Assembly (NCBI RefSeq): GCF_007859815.1
Contig: NZ_SJPH01000002.1
Location: 530,286 to 594,285 of the forward strand
Direction: 5' to 3'
Origin: Botrimarina hoheduenensis
GTDB taxonomy: Bacteria; Planctomycetota; Planctomycetia; Pirellulales; Lacipirellulaceae
Length of the DNA stretch: 64,000 nucleotides
The notes under the pieces are model-generated. The model searched no databases. It was given only the letters and a program-made list of their open reading frames with translations, and was not told the origin of the DNA. Made by a program: the position numbers and the translations under genes. Below are positions 36,842 to 44,658 of this stretch, one piece after another. Position 1 is the first letter of the stretch. Every line of letters starts with the position of its first letter.

Positions 36842-38245
36842 TTACTTCTCTACTTCGTAGCCGGCGGGCGTGACCTGCCGATCCATCAGCACCGAGACCC
36901 CCCGCGGCAGCTGCCAGTTCGAGCCGCGTTGGAAGGCCGCGAGCCGCTCTGAGGCACCGGGGCTTGTGGCGGTTCGAGATCGGGCTGCCGTATTGATCGC
37001 TAGCACCTGCAGGCGCGTCGCGTCCGTATAGCGCTGCTCCGCTGCCGCGGCGACCGCAGCCGCCTCAAGGGTCTCGACGGTATCGCCAAGAAGCTGACGG
37101 GCTCTCTGAGCCGACTCAGAGGCCATGCGCGGATTGCGGTGAGTGCGATCCGGGTGGCAAGCCAGCAGCCACGCTAGCCCACGATAGGCATCCGCTCGTT
37201 GGGGATCGGCTTCCAGCGCCGCGAAGTAGTCTCGTGTAGCAAGCCGATACTCGCCGCGCTCGGCGTAAAGTGCGGCACGTCGATCGAGCGCCTCGGCGTC
37301 GTCCGGACGTGCGCCGAGGAGGTCGTTCAGGTCGGCTAGGGCATCCTCGGGTCGGTCCAGACGCTGATAGACTTCCGCCCGCAGTCGCAACGCCCCGACC
37401 GTTTGAAAATCGCGTGCATCACCGAGCGGCGGGCCTGCGGCAACCGCGGCGTTGCAGTCGGCCAGTGCGGCCGCCAGATTGCCGTTCCGCACGTAAGCGG
37501 CGGCGCGATTGCGGCGGGCTTCGATCCACTCGGGCTGGCTGGTAAGAACTTGGTTGAACTCGGCTAGCGCTTCAGTCAAGCGCTGCGCCTCGGCGAGCGA
37601 TACCGCGAGGCTGTGGCGGACCTCGGTCGCGGCGGGATCGAGCGACAGCGCAGCGCGGAAGTCGGCAAGGGCCCCCGGGGCATCCCCTTGCTTGGCGAGC
37701 AGCTGGCCGCGTGAGTGGCGGGCCCATGCCCGCAGCCGGTCGAGCCGTCGTCGCTCATCGGCGTCGTGCATGCCGTTCTCGGCTTGGTCGGCCAGCGTGA
37801 GCAGCCGATTGAGCCGATAGGGCGTTGGCTCGCCGCTCGCGGCCCGTTCGAGTTGTTCAATTGTAAGCGGCTGATGATCGGTCTCCGTCGCGAGGGTTTC
37901 CCCGGAGAGCGGTGCGGTGGCGCTGTCGTGAGCGGCTAGCGTTACCTCGCGCGGACCTGCGAGCAGGGCTGCGATGTCATCTTCCGGCAAGGTGAGCGGC
38001 GTCGCGGTGTCGGCCACCGTGAGCGGCGCGGGTTCACGCAGGGTAAAGGGGGCTGGCGTCTCAGACCGCCGAGCCGGTTGGACCGTCCACGCGGGCAACG
38101 CGGCGGGGAGCGCTCCCCCCAGCCGATCGGCGATGTCGTCTGCCCGGGGCTCGGGTTCGGGCGGAGCCAGCGTGGGTTCGGGCTGGGCATGCACAGCGCT
38201 GCCGATCAGTAGCACCGCCGTGGCGATCCATCGTGTCGCGTCCAT
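36842..38245 (-). CDS. Exported TPR protein (TPR2)
   Basis: 467 residues from the ATG at 38245; a longer frame exists to 38320 but MDATRWIATAVLLIGSAVHA is a clean signal peptide. After a Pro-rich region (about 20-100), nearly all of residues 130-420 are TPR-like helices (DAPGALADFRAALSLDPAAT, DALADLNDLLGARPDDAEAL, YRLATRDYFAALEADPQRAD). The C-terminal YRGLAWLLACHPDRTHRNPR matches a segment of TPR1. It is upstream of PEP-CTERM paralogue 2 in the same direction, separated by 472 bp. Partner proteins are unknown. Confidence 0.88.
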   Translation of the reverse strand: MDATRWIATAVLLIGSAVHAQPEPTLAPPEPEPRADDIADRLGGALPAALPAWTVQPARRSETPAPFTLREPAPLTVADTATPLTLPEDDIAALLAGPREVTLAAHDSATAPLSGETLATETDHQPLTIEQLERAASGEPTPYRLNRLLTLADQAENGMHDADERRRLDRLRAWARHSRGQLLAKQGDAPGALADFRAALSLDPAATEVRHSLAVSLAEAQRLTEALAEFNQVLTSQPEWIEARRNRAAAYVRNGNLAAALADCNAAVAAGPPLGDARDFQTVGALRLRAEVYQRLDRPEDALADLNDLLGARPDDAEALDRRAALYAERGEYRLATRDYFAALEADPQRADAYRGLAWLLACHPDRTHRNPRMASESAQRARQLLGDTVETLEAAAVAAAAEQRYTDATRLQVLAINTAARSRTATSPGASERLAAFQRGSNWQLPRGVSVLMDRQVTPAGYEVEK

Positions 38246-38316
38246 CCGTGGCTCGCTAAGAAAGAGGGGAAGTCGTGAGTGCGCCGCAAGGCGTGATCCG
38301 CGCGGGCGGGGGCGGT

Positions 38317-39768
38317 TCAATCAACCGCATCGGGCCGCGTCATGCGGTCGTAGTTCATCAGCTCTGCCAGCCGTTCAGGAGCCATCAAGCCGAGTTCGCC
38401 AACGAGCTGCTTGATGGTCTTGTTTTCTTTGTGAGCCTGCTTGGCCAGAGCGGCACACTTCTCGTATCCGATTTCTGGTGCCAACGCCGTGATGGTCATC
38501 AGCGAAGCATCGAGCAGCTCCGCGCAGCGTTCTTCGTTGACTTCCAGGCCAGCGAGCAGTTTGTCGACGAACACCTGGCTAACGTTTGTTAGCAGCGATA
38601 CCGATTCGAGAAAGGCCTCGATCATCACCGGCATCGCGACGTTGAGTTCAAACAGGCTGCCGACGCCCCCCATGCCGGCCATGGTGACCGTCGCATCGTT
38701 GCCGATGACCCGACAGGCCACCTGCATGACGCTCTCGCAGATGACCGGATTGACCTTTCCGGGCATGATCGAGCTGCCCGGCTGAATGGCCGGCAGATTT
38801 AGCTCGCCGAGGCCGCAGCGGGGTCCGCTACCCAGGTGGCGGATATCGTTCGCGATCTTCGACAGCGACACCGCGATCGTCTTGAGCAGACCGTGTGATT
38901 CGACAAAGTCGTCCTTTGCGGCTTGGGCCTCGGTATGCTCGGCGGCTTCAAGAAAGCCGCCCTGGTCGTCATCGTCGCTCACCGCGATGCCGGCGAGTCG
39001 CTCGGTAAGCGTATCGGCAACAATCGTTGCAAACTCAGGATGCGCGTTGATGCCGGTGCCGACCGCTGTCCCGCCAATCGGCAGATTGGAGCTGACCACC
39101 ATCCGAATCATCGCGGCGTGCTGGCCCGCACCGGCGATCTGCGAGGCGTAGCCCGCGAAGACCTGACCGACTCGGATCGGCGTGGCGTCCATCAAATGGG
39201 TACGGCCGATCTTGACGATGCCGTCCCACTGCTGCGCTTTAGCGGCGAGCGCATCCTCAAGCCGATCGAGCGCCGCCTGCAGCCGTGCGGTCTCGCAAGC
39301 CGCGGCGATGCACATGGCGGTGGGGAACGTGTCGTTCGACGACTGCCCCATGTTGACGTGATCGTTCGGGTGAACGCCCCCCTCAGCCTTGGTCGTCGCC
39401 CCGAGGCCCAGTTTTTCATTCGCTAAGGAGGCGATCACCTCGTTGGCGTTCATGTTGGTGCTGGTACCGGAGCCCGTTTGGTAAACGTCGACCGGAAAGT
39501 GCGAGTCGTGTTGGCCCTGGGCGACTTCGTCCGCGGCAGCGAGGATCGCGGTGGCGAGTCGATTATCCAGCTTGCCCAGGTTGAGGTTCGCTTGGGCACA
39601 GGCCGCCTTGAGGTGGCCAAAGGCGTGGATCACCGCAGGCGCTAGGGGCCGGTTGGCGATCGGAAAGTTTTCGACTGCCCGGGCTGTCGAGGCACCGTAC
39701 AGGGCCGTGGCAGGCACCTGCATCTCGCCCATGGTGTCGCGTTCGGTTCGGGTTGCAGGTGCTGTCAT
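38317..39768 (-). CDS. fumC: Fumarate hydratase class II
   Basis: 483 residues from the ATG at 39768; a longer open frame to 40347 has no FumC character. MGEMQVPATALYGASTARAV and NFPIANRPL begin the domain. The family signature GSSIMPGKVNPV is near residue 335, with EVIASLANEK and HPNDHVNMGQSSNDTFPTAM earlier. It hydrates fumarate to L-malate in the TCA cycle without an iron-sulfur cluster. It is monocistronic and divergent from trpC. The tail ends with the normal MNYDRMTRPDAVD motif. Confidence 0.97.
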   Translation of the reverse strand: MTAPATRTERDTMGEMQVPATALYGASTARAVENFPIANRPLAPAVIHAFGHLKAACAQANLNLGKLDNRLATAILAAADEVAQGQHDSHFPVDVYQTGSGTSTNMNANEVIASLANEKLGLGATTKAEGGVHPNDHVNMGQSSNDTFPTAMCIAAACETARLQAALDRLEDALAAKAQQWDGIVKIGRTHLMDATPIRVGQVFAGYASQIAGAGQHAAMIRMVVSSNLPIGGTAVGTGINAHPEFATIVADTLTERLAGIAVSDDDDQGGFLEAAEHTEAQAAKDDFVESHGLLKTIAVSLSKIANDIRHLGSGPRCGLGELNLPAIQPGSSIMPGKVNPVICESVMQVACRVIGNDATVTMAGMGGVGSLFELNVAMPVMIEAFLESVSLLTNVSQVFVDKLLAGLEVNEERCAELLDASLMTITALAPEIGYEKCAALAKQAHKENKTIKQLVGELGLMAPERLAELMNYDRMTRPDAVD

Positions 39769-39957
39769 TGCTATCAGGTGGTGCGAGTCGAGTGCGAGTC
39801 GGAAGTAGTGGAGTGGTACAGAGGTGCTGTCAGAGCACAACGCCATGAGCCGGGCGCTAGCGGCCCTGCGATGCAGCACGGATGATACGCCGACACGAAT
39901 TCCCCCGGAATGGCGATCGGCAGGTCGCCCTCGCAGTTTGCTGGCGCCGTGGAGCCT

Positions 39958-40761
39958 ATGGCCACCATCCTGGACAAGATCGTTGCTGTGAAGCGGGAAG
40001 AGGTTGCTGTGGCACGCGCCGCGGTGCCACTTGCCGAGCTCCGCCGACAGGTGGCAGACGCTCCCCCGGCCCGCGGTTTCTTCAAGGGGCTTGCCGCCCA
40101 GCGCCCCCGCGACGGGGGACCGATCAAACTGATCGCCGAGGTTAAAAAAGCGAGCCCCTCGGCGGGGGTGATCCGCGCGGACTTTGATCCTGTGGCGATC
40201 GCCCGGGCCTACGCCGCGGCGGGGGCCACGTGCCTGAGTGTGCTGACCGACGCGCCCCACTTTCAGGGCAGCCTCGACTATCTGCGGGCAATTCACTCTG
40301 CCGTTGACCTGCCGGTGCTGCGCAAGGACTTTCTGATCGACGAGCACCAGGTGATCGAGGCACGCGTAGCCGGGGCCGACGCGGTGCTGTTGATCGCCGA
40401 GTGTTTATCCCCGACACAGCTTGCCGATCTGCATGGCTTGGCGAAGGAACTGGGGATGGACGCTTTAGTGGAGTTCTATGAGCCGACCAATCTTGCCGCG
40501 GTGCTTGCCTGTGGCGCGCGGCTTGTGGGGGTGAATAATCGCAACCTCCACACGTTCCAGATCGACCTGGGGCACTGCGAACAGATGCATCGCGAGTTGC
40601 CCGCTGAGGTGGTGTTTGTGGCCGAGAGCGGCATCCGCACGCGGGCTGACGCCGAGCGCCTGCAAGCCGCGGGGATCGACGCGATGCTCGTCGGCGAGTC
40701 GCTGATGGGGCAGGCGGATATCGCGATGGCCACCAAGGCGTTACTAGGCGCTAACGCCTAG
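39958..40761 (+). CDS. trpC: Indole-3-glycerol-phosphate synthase
   Basis: 267 residues from the ATG at 39958, preceded by GGAG. The TIM-barrel active-site motifs are complete: EVKKASPSAGVI, VLRKDFLID, LLIAECLS, VGVNNRNL and VAESGI. The enzyme makes indole-3-glycerol phosphate from CdRP in tryptophan synthesis. No other trp gene is nearby, a dispersed arrangement that is common in planctomycetes. Its stop codon lies inside an intrinsic terminator (40743-40769). Confidence 0.96.
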   Translation: MATILDKIVAVKREEVAVARAAVPLAELRRQVADAPPARGFFKGLAAQRPRDGGPIKLIAEVKKASPSAGVIRADFDPVAIARAYAAAGATCLSVLTDAPHFQGSLDYLRAIHSAVDLPVLRKDFLIDEHQVIEARVAGADAVLLIAECLSPTQLADLHGLAKELGMDALVEFYEPTNLAAVLACGARLVGVNNRNLHTFQIDLGHCEQMHRELPAEVVFVAESGIRTRADAERLQAAGIDAMLVGESLMGQADIAMATKALLGANA

Positions 40762-40769
40762 TTTTATTT
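40743..40769 (+). terminator. trpC: Intrinsic terminator overlapping the trpC stop codon
   Basis: ACTAGGCG (40743-40750) pairs with CGCCTAGT (40755-40762) around a CTAA loop and is followed by TTTATTT. The stop codon TAG (40759-40761) is part of the right arm, so coding and terminator sequence coincide. Confidence 0.8.
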
Positions 40770-40956
40770 AGAGAACATCTGCTGGGGGTAACTGTTTCAG
40801 TTGAAAAATCGGCAAGTTCACAGAGAAACAAGGTGACGGACGCCTGCTTCAAGTTTATTCTGAAACAGCTTTTCTGCTTCGTGGTGTTGCGGCGACGTCT
40901 GTGGTCGATCTGCGAAGTCTTGTTCCCCCCCATTCTTCTTTGATGGTAGGCGCCCA

Positions 40957-41574
40957 ATGAAACGATCTCTCCCCGTTCTGATGTTGGCCTTTGCCGTGAC
41001 TCTGCAAGTCGGCATGGCCTCAGCGAACAATCTGCTTGTTAATCCTGGCTTTGAAGACCCCGTGACCTACGATGGCCCTCCGTTCGTCGGCTTCTGGGAA
41101 GCCTTCAGCGCCGGTGCCGGCTCGGGTGCCGGTAACACGAACACCCTTCCGCTCTCCGGTGCCCAGCATCTGGAGATGGTCATCAACGGAGTTGCGAGCA
41201 GCTTTGCTGGCGTCTTCCAACAGGTTGCGATAAACCCCAGCTTAGACGTGACTTTCTCGGGCTTCGGAGCCAGCTTGCTGGAAAGCGGTGGCAGCGAAGT
41301 TCGCTTCGAGTGGTTTGATGCTACCGAAACTGCGCTGGGCGGTACACCGAACCTCGTCCCCGTGCTGGGCACGACCTACACACCGTTTTCGTACACCGCT
41401 ACGCCCCCCGCTGGGGCCGTTTTCGCCCGCGCGGTTTACGCCATCCAAAGCTTTGGCGGTCCGGTGAATCAGCAGGTTTACTTGGACGACCTGTCGGTTA
41501 CACAGGTTCCCGAGCCCGCCACCGCGCTGCTGGCTCTGGTTGCGCTGGCCCCGCTTGGCCTGCGTCGTCGCTAA
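40957..41574 (+). CDS. Small PEP-CTERM exported protein
   Basis: 205 residues. Signal peptide MKRSLPVLMLAFAVTLQVGM is followed by a lectin-like beta domain that starts NNLLVNPGFEDPVTYDG. The C-terminus is VPEPATALLALVALAPLGL with RRR, a canonical PEP-CTERM tail. The fold resembles a carbohydrate-binding module (N-terminal NPGFED is typical). It is secreted and presumably processed by an exosortase elsewhere. The 195-bp leader contains a perfect inverted repeat CTGTTTCAG (40792) / CTGAAACAG (40860). A strong terminator follows 28 bp after the stop. Confidence 0.9.
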   Translation: MKRSLPVLMLAFAVTLQVGMASANNLLVNPGFEDPVTYDGPPFVGFWEAFSAGAGSGAGNTNTLPLSGAQHLEMVINGVASSFAGVFQQVAINPSLDVTFSGFGASLLESGGSEVRFEWFDATETALGGTPNLVPVLGTTYTPFSYTATPPAGAVFARAVYAIQSFGGPVNQQVYLDDLSVTQVPEPATALLALVALAPLGLRRR

Positions 41575-41602
41575 ACGCTTAGCGGATAGACGGATCTCTC
41601 TC

Positions 41603-41637
41603 ACCGCACCGGGCCTTGTGCCCGGTGCGGTTTTTTT
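41603..41637 (+). terminator. Strong intrinsic terminator of the PEP-CTERM gene
   Basis: ACCGCACCGGGC (41603-41614) pairs perfectly with GCCCGGTGCGGT (41620-41631) around CTTGT, followed by seven Ts (41631-41637). This is the cleanest terminator in the window. Confidence 0.95.
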
Positions 41638-41686
41638 GTGCGCAGCCGCCAAGCCAACGCGACCTTGGTCGGATACTCTGGGGGCC

Positions 41687-42358
41687 ATGGCCACGCTCGA
41701 ATCGATCCAAGTCGGTACACCCCGCGAGTTCACCGCCGTTGCGGGCGACACCAGCCAACAACCCTGGACAACCGCCTTCTATAAACAGCCCGTCAACGGA
41801 CCGATTCACGCTGGGCGGCTGGGTCTTGAGGGAGACAGCGTCGCCGACCCCAAATACCACGGGGGCCCCGACAAGGCGATGTGCGTCTACACGGCCGATC
41901 ATTTTCCGTACTGGCGTGAAGAGTTGGGCTTTGGCGAGGAGTTTGGTCCGGGCGCTTTCGGCGAGAATCTCACCATCGCCGGCCTCACCGAAGCCGATGT
42001 GTGCCTCGGTGATGTCTGGCAGATTGACGGCGTACGTCTGCAGGTATCGCAGCCGCGCCAGCCCTGCTGGAAGATTGCTCGGCGTTGGTGCCAGAAAGAA
42101 CTGACCGCCCGCGTGCAACAGAATGGCTACACGGGCTGGTATGTGCGTGTGCTGGTCGAGGGGCCACTGCACCCCGGCGAGGCAATCTTGCTTGCGGAGC
42201 GACCCTTACCCGAGTGGCCGCTAACCCGTGCGAACGAGGTGATGCATCATCGCCGCTCCGATCGCACGGCCGCCGCGGAACTCGCCGCGATCACACTGCT
42301 CGCCGAGGCTTGGCGCGCCGAGCTAACCGCACGCATCAAGAAACTAGATAAAGCGTGA
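41687..42358 (+). CDS. MOSC-domain protein, YiiM-like
   Basis: 223 residues from the ATG at 41687; a longer frame reaches back into the terminator. The MOSC motifs are HAGRLGLEGDSVADPKYHGG, GPGAFGENLTIAGLTE and the Cys in QPRQPCWKIARRW (near residue 128), the residue that accepts sulfur or a ligand at a molybdenum cofactor. YiiM-type proteins are believed to use Moco in 6-hydroxylaminopurine reduction or related detoxification. The helical C-terminus (AAELAAITLLAEAWRAELTA) is typical of the YiiM group. It is a single gene, convergent with rpoN. Confidence 0.92.
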   Translation: MATLESIQVGTPREFTAVAGDTSQQPWTTAFYKQPVNGPIHAGRLGLEGDSVADPKYHGGPDKAMCVYTADHFPYWREELGFGEEFGPGAFGENLTIAGLTEADVCLGDVWQIDGVRLQVSQPRQPCWKIARRWCQKELTARVQQNGYTGWYVRVLVEGPLHPGEAILLAERPLPEWPLTRANEVMHHRRSDRTAAAELAAITLLAEAWRAELTARIKKLDKA

Positions 42359-42429
42359 GTTCTGACGACAAGTCGGCCTGAGCCGCCGCCCGTCACGCAG
42401 TCGCCTGAAGAAGCCGTCACGCCGGCGCG

Positions 42430-43953
42430 TTAAGAAGGAGCCTTGTCGGCCGCCCAGTCACGGCGTTGCCGGCTGGAGGGGATGTCCATCGCTTTGCGGT
42501 ACTTGGTAACCGTGCGGCGGGCCACATCGATGCCGGATTTGGCGAGCTCCTTTACCAGCGCGTCGTCCGAGAGCGGCTTGGCCTTGTCTTCTTTGTCGAC
42601 GATCTCTTGTAGCTTGATCCGCACCACGTCCCAGGCGACGTCCTCTCCCTCGGAGTTGGTGGTGCCACCGACAAAGAACCGTTTGAGCGGGAAGATGCCC
42701 CGCGGCGTTTGCACCCACTTATCGTCTACCGCGCGGCTGACCGTGGTGACGTGAACGCCCACCTTGTCCGCGATCTGCTGCATCTTGAGCGGCTCGATCG
42801 CTTCGGGGCCGTCATCGAGGAACCGCGTCTGGTGATCGACGATCGCCTGCGAGACCCGCGTCAGCGTGCTGCGGCGTTGTTCGATCGCCTCGATCAACCA
42901 TTGGGCCGAGTTGACCTTGCGCTTGATGTAGTCGCGGGTCGATTCGTCGGCACCGGCGGCTTGCTTCAGCAGGTTGCGGTAGTACGGCGAAACGTACAGC
43001 GACGGCGTGTCGCCGTCTTCCAGACGGACCACATAGCGGTCGTTTTCGTCTTTCTCGAGATAAACGTCGGGGGTAACCGTGGGCACGCTCGACGCGGCGA
43101 AGTCGGCCCCGGGCTTCGGCTTGAGCAGCCGAATCTCTTCCCACAGCTCGTTGATGTCTTCGATTGACATGCCCGTCTTCTTCGAGATCAGCGGCAGCCG
43201 ATTATTCTCCAGGTCGGGCAAGTGCCCCTCGATCAGCACACGCATCTCATCTGCAAACGGGTTGCCTACACGCAGTTGCAGCAACAAGCACTCTTTGAGC
43301 GACCGAGCGCCGACACCGGGCGGGTCGAGGTGCTGCACGATCTGCAACGCCTCTTCGGCCAGCTCGAGCTGCTGACGCCGATAGCTCGCGGCGTCGCCGT
43401 TGAGTTCGACCGGCGAAGGGGGGATCAGCTCTTCTAGCGGCGACTTCAGGTAGCCATTCGAGTCGAGGCTAAAGATGATCCGCTCCGCCATCCGGCGCAG
43501 CTCGTCGCTCAAGTCAAACCAACTGAGCTGATGATGCAGATAGTCCGCAAGCGACTCGGGGCGAGCCAGCATGTTGGCCATCTGATCGTGGGCCCGATCG
43601 GCGTCGGCCTCCATCTGCCCCTGCGAGGGCCGACTCCGCTCCTCGTAATCGTCGGGCAGATTCTCCGCCATGTTCACGAGACGCTCAAAGTCGTCTTCGT
43701 AGTTGGCGTTGTCACCGTCTTCAACGATCAGCTCGCGCTCGCTGTCGTCCGACGAGTCGTTCGACTCAATCGGAGCGCCTTCCTCGCCCTCGGGCTCGAC
43801 GAGCTCAAGGCACGGGTTGTCTTGCATCTCTTGTTCGATTCGTTCTTGCAGCGCGAGAATCGGCAGCTGCAAGATTTCCATCGATTGGATCATGCGCGGC
43901 GCAAGCACTTGCTTTTGCGCCATCTGCATCTGCTGTCCGAAGGACAATCGCAT
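42430..43953 (-). CDS. rpoN: RNA polymerase sigma-54 factor
   Basis: 507 residues. Region I begins MRLSFGQQMQMAQKQVLAPR, the Gln-rich activator-interacting segment. An acidic stretch follows (GEEGAPIESNDSSDDSEREL). The core-binding region is around residues 130-330, the helix-turn-helix is MQQIADKVGVHVTTVSRAVD, and the RpoN box is near ARRTVTKYR in the last 40 residues. It directs transcription from -24/-12 promoters with AAA+ activators; no activator is encoded here. An isolated gene 225 bp from ebfC. Confidence 0.97.
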   Translation of the reverse strand: MRLSFGQQMQMAQKQVLAPRMIQSMEILQLPILALQERIEQEMQDNPCLELVEPEGEEGAPIESNDSSDDSERELIVEDGDNANYEDDFERLVNMAENLPDDYEERSRPSQGQMEADADRAHDQMANMLARPESLADYLHHQLSWFDLSDELRRMAERIIFSLDSNGYLKSPLEELIPPSPVELNGDAASYRRQQLELAEEALQIVQHLDPPGVGARSLKECLLLQLRVGNPFADEMRVLIEGHLPDLENNRLPLISKKTGMSIEDINELWEEIRLLKPKPGADFAASSVPTVTPDVYLEKDENDRYVVRLEDGDTPSLYVSPYYRNLLKQAAGADESTRDYIKRKVNSAQWLIEAIEQRRSTLTRVSQAIVDHQTRFLDDGPEAIEPLKMQQIADKVGVHVTTVSRAVDDKWVQTPRGIFPLKRFFVGGTTNSEGEDVAWDVVRIKLQEIVDKEDKAKPLSDDALVKELAKSGIDVARRTVTKYRKAMDIPSSRQRRDWAADKAPS

Positions 43954-44062
43954 GATCGATCACTGGTTGGAAGGTGACGTCGGTCCGACGCCTTGGTGGT
44001 GGCTTCCGGTGCTCACGCAGAGCGCTGGGCAGCACGCTGTAACATACCGCTGGGCGATCGAT

Positions 44063-44113
44063 AAGGTCAAACAACCGGCCCCCGTAAGTCTAGCTCACTT
44101 AGGGGGTTCCGGT
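44063..44113 (-). terminator. Hairpin downstream of ebfC, possible terminator
   Basis: ACCGG (44074-44078) pairs with CCGGT (44109-44113), CCCC with GGGG, and TAAGT (44085-44089) with ACTTA (44097-44101), with a bulged G. Read leftward it ends in TGTTTG, a weak T tract. It would terminate the ffs-dnaX-ebfC transcript 65 bp after the ebfC stop. Confidence 0.45.
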
Positions 44114-44178
44114 GCCGCTAGAAGCCCGTTTGGGCGGCGGCAGACGGCGGCCAAAGCCTTTTCCAGCAGGTGGTCGCG

Positions 44179-44547
44179 CTACGCGCCGGTACCGCCGGTG
44201 AATTTCTCCATCATATCCCCTAGTCCCGGCAGATCGATTCCGCCGGTGATCTCTTGGAGGGCTTCGGCGTGGCGTTGTCGCGCCTTTTGGGCGGCGTCGT
44301 TGATCGCCGCCGGGAGCAGATCCTCGAGCATCTCGCGCTCGCCCCGTTCGACGAGTCCCGGATCCAGCCGCACGGCGAGAACCTCTTGCGATCCGCTCAT
44401 GGTGACTTCCACCATCCCGCCTCCGGCCGTGCCAGTGACGCGTTCGGCTTTCATCCGTTCTTGCAGCTCCTTCATCCGGGCACCCACTTGTTGCGCCTGC
44501 TGCATCATCTGTCCGAGGTTAGCCAGATTGCCGAGTCCTTTGAGCAT
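44179..44547 (-). CDS. ebfC: YbaB/EbfC nucleoid-associated protein
   Basis: 122 residues from the ATG at 44547, chosen because MLKGLGNLANLGQMMQQAQQ is the family start; an open frame to 44649 precedes it. The helix-strand-helix shape and KELQERMKAERVTGTAGGGM with VEVTMSGSQEVLAVRLDP are diagnostic. The protein binds DNA as a dimer and shapes the nucleoid or affects recombination. dnaX lies 111 bp upstream. The usual third gene, recR, is not adjacent. The C-terminus is slightly longer than usual (GLGDMMEKFTGGTGA). Confidence 0.93.
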   Translation of the reverse strand: MLKGLGNLANLGQMMQQAQQVGARMKELQERMKAERVTGTAGGGMVEVTMSGSQEVLAVRLDPGLVERGEREMLEDLLPAAINDAAQKARQRHAEALQEITGGIDLPGLGDMMEKFTGGTGA

Positions 44548-44658
44548 GGTCTTCTGTTGTAAAAAGAGAACTGACGGAACCAATGCCTCGGAGCGCGGGC
44601 GGAGCGATCGCCCTGGCACGCTCCCCATCATGCACACCCTGCCGTGCAAGCGACAAGC

